Shown here: piece by piece, positions 7,751 through 16,453 of the stretch
Numbering within the stretch: position 1 is the first letter of the stretch
Layout of the letters: each line of letters begins with the position of its first letter
Assembly: GCA_019419455.1 (NCBI GenBank)
Contig: DXZW01000009.1
Span: forward strand, 58,301 to 122,300
Direction: 5' to 3'
Source of the DNA: Collinsella sp.
GTDB taxonomy: Bacteria > Actinomycetota > Coriobacteriia > Coriobacteriales > Coriobacteriaceae
Length of the DNA: 64,000 nt
Notes under the pieces: generated by a model
What the model saw: only the letters and a program-made list of their open reading frames with translations
Told to the model about the DNA's origin: nothing
The model's database searches: none
Translations under genes and position numbers: made by a program

Positions 7751-7947
7751 ACAGTTAGTTCAGATACGTATAAATCTGGGACAGCTTGGAATGCGTTTTG
7801 AGCAATTTTTGATTGGGATGGGGCTCGAATGGGTGTTTGGAAGGGAGAGTGGGACGTTTACATGGTCTCGAGGAGCCCGAATTCGTCGAAACAGGGGTGT
7901 TCGTGCCTGATTTAGCTCTAGGATTTATACGTATCTGAACTAACTGT
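7751..7947. mobile_element. MITE-like element with perfect 26-bp terminal inverted repeats
   Basis: Bases 7751-7776 and 7922-7947 are exact reverse complements, separated by 145 bases without a convincing gene. The size and perfect ends suggest a non-autonomous transposable element. A paired-operator or structured-RNA role for ligA just downstream is the alternative. It fills most of the gap between htrA and ligA. Confidence 0.6.
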
Positions 7948-8058
7948 TCACCCCAGTCTGGCGGCTGCCGATTCGGTGCGGTTTGAGACCGCTATTCGGC
8001 CTCATTGCGACCGGTGGTACTCTAGTATCCGTTTGAAATCGAGCGAAGGAGTGCCGCT

Positions 8059-10287
8059 ATGGAGCAATCGAGCCTGTTTGGTGACGGCGTGGACATCGAT
8101 ACCGAAACGTCCACGACCGCGGAAGCCACCGCACCGACCGATGCCCGTGCCCAGGCGGCAGCACGTGCGGCCGAGCTGCGCCACGAGCTCGATTACCACG
8201 CCTATCGCTACTACATGCTCGATGCGCCCGAGATCACGGACGCCGCCTTTGACAAAATGCTCGTTGAGCTGCAGGAAATCGAGGCGACCTATCCCGACCT
8301 GGTGACGCCCGACAGCTATACCCAGCGTGTGGGCGGATACGTGAGCGAGCAGTTTACGCCGGTCACGCACATGGCACGCATGTATTCCATGGACGATGCC
8401 ATGGATCTGGACGAACTCGACGCGTGGCTCCAGCGCACCGAGGATGCGCTCGGTGCCGGTAGCGTCACCTATACCTGCGAGCTTAAGATCGACGGTCTGG
8501 GCGTTGCGCTTACCTATCAAAACGGCACCTTTGTGCGCGCCGCCACACGTGGCGATGGCACCACGGGCGAGGACGTGTCGCTCAACGTGCGCACTATCAA
8601 GGACGTGCCCATGCACCTGTCCGAGCCGGCGCTCGTCCACATGGGCGCCGACCGCGAGCGCACCATCGAGGTGCGCGGCGAGGTCTACATGCCTAAGGGC
8701 AGCTTTGTGCGCCTGAACGACGAGGCCGATGCCGAGGGCCGCGACCCCTTCGCCAACCCGCGCAACGCCGCCGCCGGCAGCCTGCGTCAGAAGGATCCCA
8801 AGGTCACGGCGCGCCGCGACTTGGCTACCTTTATCTACGCCATCGCCGATACCGACCCGCTGCACGTCCACAGCCAGCGCGAGTTTCTGGACTGGCTGCG
8901 CAGCGCCGGCTTTAGCGTCAACCCCAACGTGGCTCGTTGCGCCACGCCGGCCGAGGTTCACGAGTTCTGCGCCCAGGCGCTCGAGCACCGCGGCGACCTG
9001 GACTACGACATCGACGGCGTGGTCGTAAAGGTGGACAGTTTTCAGCAGCAGCTCGACCTGGGCTTTACCGCCCGCGCGCCGCGCTGGGCCATTGCCTTTA
9101 AGTTCCCGCCCGAGGAAAAGCAGACCGTCCTGCGCGAGATTCGCATCCAGGTGGGTCGTACCGGCGTGCTCACGCCGGTCGCCGAGTTCGACCCGGTCAC
9201 GGTTGCCGGCTCTACCATCGCGCGCGCAACGCTGCACAACATCGACGAGATCCGCCGCAAGAACGTGCGCGAGGGTGACACCATCATCGTGCACAAGGCG
9301 GGCGACGTGATCCCCGAGGTCGTGGGTCCCGTGCTCGACAAGCGCCCGGTCGACAGCGTTGACTGGCAGATGCCCGAGGTCTGCCCCGTGTGCGGTAGCC
9401 CCGTGGTCCACGAGGACGGTGAGGTGGCCTACCGCTGCGTGTCCATCGACTGCCCCGCGCAGCTCAAGGAGCGCCTGCTCCACTGGGTGAGCCGCGGCTG
9501 TATGGACGTCGATGGCCTGGGCGACGAAATCGTCGACAAGATGATCGCTGCCGGCCTGATCCACGATGTCGCGGACTTCTACCAGCTCACGGTCGACGAC
9601 ATCGCAGGCCTGGACACGGGCCGCACCTATGCCAGCTCCAACAGCAAAAAGGGCGTCAAGAAGGGCGATCCCATCCCGGTGGGCCTCAAGACGGCCGAGA
9701 AAATCATCACCGAGCTCAACAAGTCCAAGAGCCAGCCACTCGGTCGCGTGCTGTTTGCCCTGGGCATCCGCCACGTGGGCAAAAGCGTGGGCGAGGTCAT
9801 CGCCGAGCGATTCCTGTCGATTGACAAGCTCATCTTGGCGAGCGAAGAGGACATCGCCGAGTGCGAGGGCATCGGCCCCAAGATTGCGGCGAGCGTCAAG
9901 CAGTTCCTGGCCGTGCCCGAAAACCTTGCCGTGCTGGAGCGCCTACGCCAGGCGGGTCTGTCGCTCGAGGTCGACTTGGGCGCCGCGCACGCGCAAGCCG
10001 CGGCCGACGCTGGCGTGGCGGGTGAGCTTGCTGACGCACAGCCGCTTGCGGGTCTGACCTTCGTGCTTACCGGCACGCTCGTCAACCGCACCCGCGACGA
10101 GGCGGGCGCGGCGCTCAAGGTGCTTGGTGCCAAGGTCTCGGGCAGTGTTTCAAAGAAGACGAGCTATCTGGTCGCCGGCCCCAAAGCGGGCTCCAAGCTC
10201 ACCAAGGCCGAGCAGCTGGGTGTGCCCGTGCTGGATGAGGACGCACTCGAGCAGATCTTGGCGACTGGTCAGGTGCCCCAGGCTTAA
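8059..10287 (+). CDS. ligA: NAD-dependent DNA ligase
   Basis: 742 residues, slightly longer than usual because of an alanine/threonine-rich N-terminal extension of about 25 residues. Domains in order: NAD-binding Ia ('HAYRYYMLDAPEITDAAFD'), adenylation domain with the nucleophile Lys143 ('CELKIDGLG'), OB fold, a Cys4 zinc finger ('CPVC...CVSIDCPAQ'), helix-hairpin-helix repeats ('ALGIRHVGKSVGE', 'CEGIGPKIAASV') and a C-terminal BRCT domain ('GLTFVLTGTL...'). It seals nicks in replication and repair. AAGGAG precedes the start. It is a single-gene unit closed by the terminator at 10307. Confidence 0.98.
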   Translation: MEQSSLFGDGVDIDTETSTTAEATAPTDARAQAAARAAELRHELDYHAYRYYMLDAPEITDAAFDKMLVELQEIEATYPDLVTPDSYTQRVGGYVSEQFTPVTHMARMYSMDDAMDLDELDAWLQRTEDALGAGSVTYTCELKIDGLGVALTYQNGTFVRAATRGDGTTGEDVSLNVRTIKDVPMHLSEPALVHMGADRERTIEVRGEVYMPKGSFVRLNDEADAEGRDPFANPRNAAAGSLRQKDPKVTARRDLATFIYAIADTDPLHVHSQREFLDWLRSAGFSVNPNVARCATPAEVHEFCAQALEHRGDLDYDIDGVVVKVDSFQQQLDLGFTARAPRWAIAFKFPPEEKQTVLREIRIQVGRTGVLTPVAEFDPVTVAGSTIARATLHNIDEIRRKNVREGDTIIVHKAGDVIPEVVGPVLDKRPVDSVDWQMPEVCPVCGSPVVHEDGEVAYRCVSIDCPAQLKERLLHWVSRGCMDVDGLGDEIVDKMIAAGLIHDVADFYQLTVDDIAGLDTGRTYASSNSKKGVKKGDPIPVGLKTAEKIITELNKSKSQPLGRVLFALGIRHVGKSVGEVIAERFLSIDKLILASEEDIAECEGIGPKIAASVKQFLAVPENLAVLERLRQAGLSLEVDLGAAHAQAAADAGVAGELADAQPLAGLTFVLTGTLVNRTRDEAGAALKVLGAKVSGSVSKKTSYLVAGPKAGSKLTKAEQLGVPVLDEDALEQILATGQVPQA

Positions 10288-10306
10288 GGCGCCGATAATC
10301 AAATGG

Positions 10307-10347
10307 AAAGCCTATCGGAAAGTGTGATGCTTTCCGATAGGCTTTTA
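10307..10347 (+). terminator. Terminator of ligA
   Basis: A perfect 16-bp stem (10307-10322 with 10330-10345) ends in a short T-run. Confidence 0.9.
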
Positions 10348-10377
10348 TACACGTTAACATTAACATTAACGTGTATA
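10346..10377. promoter_or_regulatory. Operator/promoter palindrome of the Phd-PIN module
   Basis: tatacacgttaa (10346-10357) and ttaacgtgtata (10366-10377) are exact inverted repeats. The right arm overlaps a TATACT -10 box (10374-10379), a position suited to repression by the antitoxin. Confidence 0.65.
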
Positions 10378-10412
10378 CTTAGCAGTGAAGATACATGTTG
10401 AGAGGAGCCGTT

Positions 10413-10805
10413 ATGGTTACTGTCGCATTTTCGGAGCTGCGCCAAAACCTTACGCAGGTGGCCGAAAGGGTTGCCAATGAGGGCGAAGAGGTTGTGGTCT
10501 TCAAGCGGAGCAAGCCGTTGTTCAAGATCGTGCCGCTCGACTATGAAAGCCCAGTTGCGGTGGAATATGACGCTGCTCAGGAGCGTGGAATCGCAAAGCC
10601 GACGCGCGGCTCGGACAAGCCCAAGCGCGACGTGGGCACGATGTGGCATCCCAAGATCACCTGGAAGGAGATTCGCGAAATGCTCGCGGAGGATGAGGAC
10701 TACCAGGAGTATCTCGATATCGTGGCCAAAATGCCCAAAGGAACGCCGCTCGATACGATGACGGTCGAAGATGAAAAGCGCGTCGCGAGGGAGCGCTACC
10801 TATGA
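10413..10805 (+). CDS. Phd/YefM-like antitoxin
   Basis: 130 residues. The N-terminal 45 residues ('FSELRQNLTQVAERVANEGEEVVVFKRSKPLFKIVPL') match the Phd/YefM DNA-binding fold, which reads a palindromic operator; one overlaps the -10 box just upstream. The longer C-terminal part should wrap the toxin. GAGGAG sits eight bases before 10413, so the ATG at 10395 is not used. The stop overlaps the toxin start as ATGA, showing translational coupling. Confidence 0.85.
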   Translation: MVTVAFSELRQNLTQVAERVANEGEEVVVFKRSKPLFKIVPLDYESPVAVEYDAAQERGIAKPTRGSDKPKRDVGTMWHPKITWKEIREMLAEDEDYQEYLDIVAKMPKGTPLDTMTVEDEKRVARERYL

Positions 10806-11224
10806 GGGCATTTCTCGATACCAATTTTCTGCTCGATTGCGTGCTTCCGGGCCGGCCGGAGCACGCAGCGGCGCAAACGATCAAGGGGCTCGTCGACGTG
10901 GGGCTTATCGAGGGCGTTGTTTCGGCCTGTTCTCTCAAGGATGCATACTACATTCTCACTAAACAGGCGGGCGAGGCGCGCGCCCGCGAGGTAGTGTGCG
11001 ACTGCCTTAAGAGCTACTCGGTAGGGCCTCTCGACCAAGAAGCTTGTTTTGCCTCCGCCTATTCCGATGAGCCGGACTTTGAGGACGGCTGTATCCGCGC
11101 GATGGCCGAGCGTGCCGGCGTGGACTTTATCATCACGCGCGATCGAGCCGCTTTTGTGCGCTCGACCATCAAGACCTTCTCGCCCGCAGAGTTCATCCGG
11201 GCGTTTCCGATCCCGGAGGAGTAA
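10802..11224 (+). CDS. PIN-domain ribonuclease toxin (VapC-like)
   Basis: 140 residues with the PIN acidic residues: Asp6 in 'FLDTNFLLD', the acidic pair in 'DEPDFEDGCI' and the final Asp in 'IITRDRAAF'. PIN toxins cut RNA with bound metal and are neutralised by the adjacent antitoxin. Nothing is truncated and all motif residues are kept, so the pair is probably functional. It follows the Phd-like gene with a 4-base overlap. Confidence 0.88.
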   Translation: MRAFLDTNFLLDCVLPGRPEHAAAQTIKGLVDVGLIEGVVSACSLKDAYYILTKQAGEARAREVVCDCLKSYSVGPLDQEACFASAYSDEPDFEDGCIRAMAERAGVDFIITRDRAAFVRSTIKTFSPAEFIRAFPIPEE

Positions 11225-11258
11225 AACCACCACGCCGGGGCGTGTCCCCGACGTTTAG

Positions 11259-11477
11259 CGAGCTTGTTGGGAGGCTCTCGGCCCAGTGACTGTTACAAAA
11301 AACGGCTATAGCAAATTTGTCGTACTTCGATCCGAGGACTACGATCTCATGGTTCAGGAACAGGCTAAGGCTCGTCTGATGGCTCGTATAGCTGTGGCCG
11401 AACGGGAGCGTGCTGCTGGCACGGCACGTGATGCCTTTGAGGCTCTCGATGACCTTGAGACAAAATATGACCTATAA
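11259..11477 (+). pseudogene. C-terminal remnant of a Phd/YefM-type antitoxin
   Basis: From 11286 the frame reads 'VTVTKNGYSKFVVLRSEDYD', the second half of a Phd-type antitoxin including the characteristic 'TKNGY' strand. Just upstream the frame runs into a TAG at 11256, so the DNA-binding first half is missing. The GTG at 11286 could in theory start a 63-residue peptide, but no ribosome site is evident. Confidence 0.65.
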
Positions 11478-11562
11478 CGTTAAGATTCTGCCTATAGCTG
11501 AACGTTTTCTAGGCAGTTCTTATTTGGACGGAGCGACCGGCACGGTGATCTGCGTCACGTAG
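11467..11562 (+). pseudogene. Start of a RelE/ParE-like toxin, truncated
   Basis: An ATG overlapping the end of the antitoxin remnant opens 'MTYNVKILPIAERFLG', which looks like the first strand and helix of RelE/ParE toxins. The frame stops after 31 residues, already inside the 3' end of the MerR gene. Together with the previous entry it marks a decayed toxin-antitoxin module. Confidence 0.5.
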
Positions 11563-12368
11563 GTTGCCGGATCATCGCTGATGATGTCATCGATCAGGGC
11601 GATCTCGCGCGAGGGACCGGCGGGCGTCAGGTTGTGTTCGTGCATGTAGCTCAGCAGTTGCTCGTAGCGTGGGGCTGCTTGCCCGTGCGTGCCGCGGAAG
11701 CTTATGGTCAGGCAGCGCGCGGCAGGTCGCGTCTCAACGTCGCCCAGGTAATCATCGGTGTCATCGAGCAGCAGAAAGACCTCGTCGTAGCCATCAAAGT
11801 CACCGGCGGCGAGGCGTTCGGGCGCGATGCCCACACCCAGATTGCCCAGATAGGCAAAGGTTTCGTGCTGCCCCTGCTGAAGCTGGCGGATATGCCATCC
11901 CAGCGAATAGGCGTCGGTGGGATTGACGCGCTCGTGCAGCGTGGCGCAGCGAAGTTCGGGTTCCTCGATTTCGCTAATGGTGTCGAGATCAGCATTCAAA
12001 GCGCCATGAAGCAAGGCAAGCCGCTGGTCAATCTTGCGCGACATGCGCTCCAACTCACGCCGCCTGTGCTTAATTAACTCCTGTTGCTTGGTCAGTTGCC
12101 GTTGTATCAAATCCATATCGCGCGTAGTGACAAACTCGCGAATCTGCGCCAACGGCAAGTCGAGAACGCGCAGGTTGCCGATGGTGTTGAGGGTGGAGAG
12201 CTGTCGCGATCCGTAGTAGCGGTACCCACTCGCCGGATCGACATATGCCGGATCCAATAGCCCCATCTGCTCGTAATGACGCAGTGTGCCCACGCTCAAA
12301 TTGAGCAGGCGCGCCACCTCGCCAATGCGGAGCAGGCCCTCAGTATGTTCACTTGGCATGTCGGTCAC
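11520..12368 (-). CDS. MerR-family regulator with GyrI-like effector domain
   Basis: 282 residues. The N-terminal MerR helix-turn-helix ('RIGEVARLLNLSVGTLRHYEQMGLLDP...SGYRYYGSRQL') is followed by a long coiled coil (about 85-125) and a C-terminal effector-binding domain of the BmrR/GyrI type. Such proteins twist open promoters with long spacers when a lipophilic cation or drug binds. It starts at a GTG with AAAGGAG seven bases before. It is the second gene after the MATE pump on the same strand, and the pump promoter has the matching architecture (13810-13840). Confidence 0.88.
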   Translation of the reverse strand: MTDMPSEHTEGLLRIGEVARLLNLSVGTLRHYEQMGLLDPAYVDPASGYRYYGSRQLSTLNTIGNLRVLDLPLAQIREFVTTRDMDLIQRQLTKQQELIKHRRRELERMSRKIDQRLALLHGALNADLDTISEIEEPELRCATLHERVNPTDAYSLGWHIRQLQQGQHETFAYLGNLGVGIAPERLAAGDFDGYDEVFLLLDDTDDYLGDVETRPAARCLTISFRGTHGQAAPRYEQLLSYMHEHNLTPAGPSREIALIDDIISDDPATYVTQITVPVAPSK

Positions 12369-12422
12369 AGGACCGCTCCTTTCAATAGGGTCGGGGAGGG
12401 GCGCCAGGCTCGCGTTGCCCCG

Positions 12423-13769
12423 CTACGCCATCAGCTTGTCAAAAGTTCCGCGGCGGTTGAGCACGGTAAATGCAATCACGCAGATGACCGCCGACAGAAT
12501 CGAGCCGCACGGCGAGGCGATACCCATGGGGAACAGCGTGTCGGAATAGGCGTTCGACAGCAGCCACGCGCCCGGCACGCGAATGAGTGCCACAGCCAGC
12601 ACGTTGTGCGCAAAGCCGATGTAGCTCTTGCCGTATGCAGCGAAAAAGCCACTAAAGCAAATGTGGATGCCGGCAAAGATTGCGTCGAAAATATAGCTGC
12701 GCATATAGCCGGTACCGGCCGCGACCACCGCGGCGTCCTTGGCAAAAAAGCCGATAAACGCTGGTGCCACCAGCCACATCAGCACCGTGATCAGGCAGCC
12801 GTACACCACCGAGATGGTCATGGCATCCTTGAGCACCTGACGCGCACGGTCGCCCTTGCCCGCGCCGGCGTTTTGCGCCGTGAGCGCGCTGACGGTGGCA
12901 CCCATGGAACTCGGCACAATGAACAAAAAGCTGATCATCTTCTCGACCAGGCCCACGGCGGCGGCGTCGACCAGACCGCGGTGGTTGGCGATGACGGTGA
13001 TAAACATAAACGCCACCTGGATGCAGCCGTCCTGCACGGCCACGGGCACGCCGATTTTAAGAATGCTGCCGAGCACCTCGGGCTGGGGGCGCAGGTCGCT
13101 GCGCTTAACGTGGATGTTTGTGCGACGGCTCTTGAGCCACACGAGCGCGAGGGCAACGCTGGCCGTCTGCGCGGTCACCGTGCCGAGCGCTGCGCCCACG
13201 GGGCCGAGCCCCATGTGGCCGATAAACAGAAAATCGAGCGCGATGTTGATGATGCACGCCACGCCAATCACGTACATGGGCGAGCGCGAATCGCCCAGCC
13301 CGCGAAAGATGGCCGAAAGAATGTTGTACGCGGCGATAAAGGGAATGCCGATAAAGCAGATACGCAGGTAGGCGGCGGTGCCTTCGACTGCCTCGGCCGG
13401 CGTGCCAATGAGTGCCACAATCTGCGGACACAGTGCGAGCAGGACAGCGGCCAGCACCACCGAGACACCCATAAAGAGCGTGATGGTGTTGCCGATGGCG
13501 GTCTCGGCGCGATCGAAGCGGCGCGAGCCCACGGCGTGGCCGACGATGACCGTCGTGCCCATGGCCAGGCCCACGAGCGTCACGGTTATGATATAGAGCG
13601 TCTGCGCGCCATTGCCCACGGCGGTGATGCCGGCGGCGCCGCTAAACTGTCCCATCATGTACAGGTCGGCCATGCCGTAGAGCATCTGCAAAAAGTACGA
13701 GAGCATATAGGGCAGGGCAAAGACCGCGATGGTCTTAAGGACATTGCCGCGTGTAAGGTCGTGTTCCAT
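12423..13769 (-). CDS. MATE-family multidrug/cation efflux transporter
   Basis: 448 residues with twelve predicted membrane segments in two similar halves. The N-terminal 'FALPYMLSYFLQMLYGMADLYMMGQ' and 'GMGTTVIVGHAVG'-like segments are typical of the DinF/NorM MATE group, which exports drugs or other organic cations against sodium or protons. It precedes a MerR regulator in one operon, separated by 54 bases, so export is probably induced by its own substrates. The ribosome site is weak (AGAAAG). Confidence 0.92.
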   Translation of the reverse strand: MEHDLTRGNVLKTIAVFALPYMLSYFLQMLYGMADLYMMGQFSGAAGITAVGNGAQTLYIITVTLVGLAMGTTVIVGHAVGSRRFDRAETAIGNTITLFMGVSVVLAAVLLALCPQIVALIGTPAEAVEGTAAYLRICFIGIPFIAAYNILSAIFRGLGDSRSPMYVIGVACIINIALDFLFIGHMGLGPVGAALGTVTAQTASVALALVWLKSRRTNIHVKRSDLRPQPEVLGSILKIGVPVAVQDGCIQVAFMFITVIANHRGLVDAAAVGLVEKMISFLFIVPSSMGATVSALTAQNAGAGKGDRARQVLKDAMTISVVYGCLITVLMWLVAPAFIGFFAKDAAVVAAGTGYMRSYIFDAIFAGIHICFSGFFAAYGKSYIGFAHNVLAVALIRVPGAWLLSNAYSDTLFPMGIASPCGSILSAVICVIAFTVLNRRGTFDKLMA

Positions 13770-13809
13770 GGGCGGGGCTTTCTGGCTGGGTTTGTTTTGC
13801 TACCAGTGT

Positions 13810-13840
13810 AGTGAAAACCCTACAACGATTGTAGAGTCAA
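13810..13840 (-). promoter_or_regulatory. MerR-type promoter of the MATE-MerR operon
   Basis: On the minus strand TTGACT (13840-13835) and TTCACT (13815-13810) are separated by 19 bp, the over-long spacer of MerR-controlled promoters. The spacer holds the dyad ctacaatcgttgtag (13820-13834). Confidence 0.75.
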
Positions 13841-13956
13841 GGTTTGTATTGGCAGCAGGGCGAAAAAGTCACGCTCGCGTTCATTTCTAATTGAATACGG
13901 ACGTGCGCCCTGCAAAGTACGATGCTTTGACCCCTCCGTGCTCCTCACCTCGCCTC

Positions 13957-14021
13957 AAACCATCACAACATTCGACGTTTTTTGCCAAAAACGGGAAAAG
14001 CATCGAATGTTGTGATGGTTT
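13957..14021. repeat. Family B palindromic repeat, copy 1
   Basis: Arms accatcacaacattcg and cgaatgttgtgatggt enclose an asymmetric core, so orientation can be read. It lies before the nuclease-like gene; a second copy in the same orientation lies after it (15201). The rest of the gap between the MATE promoter and 14123 shows no gene. Confidence 0.85.
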
Positions 14022-14122
14022 TTCTGCCACTCGACCGGGTGGAATCGCTTTCTTGCGCACGAAGGTGTGCGGACCCGTGGGCAGGGGAATAAGGTTGGTT
14101 ATCCGACTCCATTGGAGGGCTC

Positions 14123-15160
14123 ATGGACCTGCCGATCGTCCTGTCCCATAAGACTGCCTGGCTGTACCACAATGTGGTACGCCCGTCCGAGCCGCTCTCG
14201 CGAGCAAGCAGCCTATACGATGAGGACTCGCTTGCTAACGAGGCGGAGCCGACCGCGAGCCTGCCCAAATTGGGGCTCGATGCCAAGGGGCTGAGGGCTT
14301 CAACGGCAGTCGGGATCGTTACCGACTATCTGGATTCGCTTGGTATTCCACGAGAAGAACTCGATCATATCGACACGCTCGTCAACTTCGATTTTGAGCG
14401 CTCGACGCCGGCTGGATTTAGGTGCCACGTGTTTGGGGCGCCGGTACCCCCAGGCCATCTTATCGAGGTGGCGGAGGGCCTTCTAGTGGTTGATGAGGCC
14501 ATGTGCTTTGTACAAGCGGGTTCGTGGATGAGCGAGCCCGAGCAGCTGGAATATGGCTACGAAATCTGCGCCCGTTACCATTTGAATCATCTGTCGACAG
14601 GCGATTATATCGAGATGGGGCAGAGGTATACCGTTGCCGACTTGATTGCTTATTGCAATGAGAGCCGATCTCGTCAGGGGGCTGTACGCGCGGTCTCCGT
14701 GCTCAAGCGCGTGCGCGATGGCGCGCGTTCGCCCATGGAGACGGCCACCGCAATCATGGTCGTAGCAAAACGTTCCCAGGGAGGGCTGGGATACGCCAAG
14801 ATCGAGCTCAACCATCGGGTCGATGTTCCCAGCGAGTTCAAGTATCTCGCAAAGGCCGGGTATTTCGAGATCGATGTATATGCGCCTGCGAGTGGTACGG
14901 GGCTTGAATACAACGGCTCGGACCATCTTGATAGACAGCGTAGCGCGTCGGATGCGGAGCGTATGACCGTGCTGAGCGCGCTGGGCTTTAGGATGATCGT
15001 CCTCACCGGGACCCAGTTTGCCCATCAGCTGCAATTGCACCGGGCGATGAACGCCATCGCGCTCGCTATGGGCCTTAAGTGCGACCGAAGCGAAGCGTTC
15101 CAGAAACGTCAAAACGACCTGCGAGAATTCGTGATTCGGCACTGGGACGGCGGCCTTTAG
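14123..15160 (+). CDS. Putative DUF559/Vsr-like PD-(D/E)XK nuclease-fold protein
   Basis: 345 residues, no signal peptide or membrane segment. Residues about 200-300 match the restriction-endonuclease-like fold of DUF559/AbiEi-associated proteins: 'ARSPMET' (201-207), then 'FEIDVYAP' (D251), 'GLEYNGSDHLD' (E262) and an Arg-rich helix before 'LGFRMIVLTGTQF'. The acidic D...ExN spacing suits a metal site; the usual final Lys is replaced by Asn264. The N-terminal 200 residues are not recognised. GGAGG five bases before the ATG supports the start. It is bracketed by two nearly identical family B repeats. Function is unknown; defence or mobility would fit. Confidence 0.6.
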   Translation: MDLPIVLSHKTAWLYHNVVRPSEPLSRASSLYDEDSLANEAEPTASLPKLGLDAKGLRASTAVGIVTDYLDSLGIPREELDHIDTLVNFDFERSTPAGFRCHVFGAPVPPGHLIEVAEGLLVVDEAMCFVQAGSWMSEPEQLEYGYEICARYHLNHLSTGDYIEMGQRYTVADLIAYCNESRSRQGAVRAVSVLKRVRDGARSPMETATAIMVVAKRSQGGLGYAKIELNHRVDVPSEFKYLAKAGYFEIDVYAPASGTGLEYNGSDHLDRQRSASDAERMTVLSALGFRMIVLTGTQFAHQLQLHRAMNAIALAMGLKCDRSEAFQKRQNDLREFVIRHWDGGL

Positions 15161-15200
15161 GGGCGTTCCGGCCCTTCTACGGGGTGCCATGGACAGGCAG

Positions 15201-15261
15201 ACCATCACAACATTCGACGTTTTTTGCCAAAATCGGGAAAAGCATCGAATGTTGTGATGGT
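15201..15261. repeat. Family B palindromic repeat, copy 2
   Basis: Almost identical to copy 1 and in the same orientation, 1.2 kb away, on the other side of the nuclease-like gene. Confidence 0.85.
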
Positions 15262-15393
15262 TTGTGTTGAGGATGGGCTTGGGAAGCCGGTCTTGCTCGA
15301 AGTGACCTGTCCTGTCGTACGGGTGTCGGCATGATTCTCTCGTGGGGTATTATGTTTTCCGAAGAATAAAACGCCGCGTGAGGGGAGGGCTGC

Positions 15394-16449
15394 GTGGACG
15401 GGCGCGTGCAACATGACGGTTTTGGTCGCGATATCAACTACCTGCGCATTGCCGTTACCGACAAGTGCAATTTTCGCTGCATTTACTGCATGCCGGCCGA
15501 TGGCGTGGCGCCCCGCGCGCACGACGAGCTGCTCAGTGCCGAGGAAATCGCCCGCTTTGTGCGCTTGGTGGCGGGGGAGGGCATTCGCCGCGTGCGCCTG
15601 ACGGGTGGCGAGCCGCTGGTCAGCCGCCGTATCATCCCGCTTATTCGTGACATCCGCGCGATTCCGCAGATCGAGGACATCTCGCTCACCACCAACGGCG
15701 CCCTGCTGCCCAAGCTGGCGCCGCAGCTCAAAGATGCCGGGCTTAACCGCGTCAACATCTCGCTCGACACGCTCGACCCTACGCTCTTTGGAAAGATCAC
15801 GCGTCTGGGTCGACTCGAGCAGACCATGGCGGGTATCGACGCGGCGCTGGCTTGGGGCTTTGAGCCCGTTAAGGTCAACTGCGTTGTGGTGCGCCGGCTC
15901 AACCAGGATGTGGCGGCCCTTGCGCGGCTTACGCTCGACCGCCCCATCCACCTGCGCTTTATCGAATACATGCCTATCGGCGACGAACACACGAGCTCGC
16001 ATTGCGCCGTGGACCCGCATGCGCCCACGCTCAATCCCGAGCTGTGGGACGCGAGCGATACCGTGCCGAGCGACGAGCTGCGGGCGCGCATCAATGACGG
16101 GGCCGCCGCGACGGGACTGGGCGAGCTCGAGCCGCTCGACATCAACGACGCTCCTGCCGGCGCGGGCCCTGCGCGCTATTGGCACTTTCCGGGCGCGGCG
16201 GGAACGGTCGGCTTCATCAGCGCTATGTCCAACCATTTTTGTGCGAATTGCAACCGTCTGCGACTGACGGCCGACGGCAATGTGCGTCCGTGCCTGTTCA
16301 GCGATGCCGAGTATTCGGTGCGTGAGGCGCTGCGCCGTGGTGATGATATGCAGGTACTTTCGATTTGGCGCGATGCCGTGGCCCACAAACCGCAGGAACA
16401 CGCGATAATTGAGGGCACGCAACGATTTATGTCCCAAATCGGAGGATGA
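15394..16449 (+). CDS. moaA: GTP 3',8-cyclase MoaA (molybdopterin biosynthesis)
   Basis: 351 residues. The radical-SAM cysteines CxxxCxxC are in 'DKCNFRCIYC', the second cluster is 'CANCNRLRLTADGNVRPC', and the protein ends in the conserved Gly-Gly tail ('SQIGG'), which is required for activity in the family. It rearranges GTP into 3',8-cyclo-dihydro-GTP, the first step to molybdenum cofactor. Translation starts at a GTG after GAGGGGAGG. The moaC-mobB fusion follows four bases after its stop, so the two form an operon. Confidence 0.96.
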   Translation: MDGRVQHDGFGRDINYLRIAVTDKCNFRCIYCMPADGVAPRAHDELLSAEEIARFVRLVAGEGIRRVRLTGGEPLVSRRIIPLIRDIRAIPQIEDISLTTNGALLPKLAPQLKDAGLNRVNISLDTLDPTLFGKITRLGRLEQTMAGIDAALAWGFEPVKVNCVVVRRLNQDVAALARLTLDRPIHLRFIEYMPIGDEHTSSHCAVDPHAPTLNPELWDASDTVPSDELRARINDGAAATGLGELEPLDINDAPAGAGPARYWHFPGAAGTVGFISAMSNHFCANCNRLRLTADGNVRPCLFSDAEYSVREALRRGDDMQVLSIWRDAVAHKPQEHAIIEGTQRFMSQIGG

Positions 16450-16453
16450 TCAT

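Noticed and set aside
12276..13811. A 511-residue plus-strand frame
   Set aside because: Antisense to the MATE transporter, low-complexity His/Gly/Ala composition.
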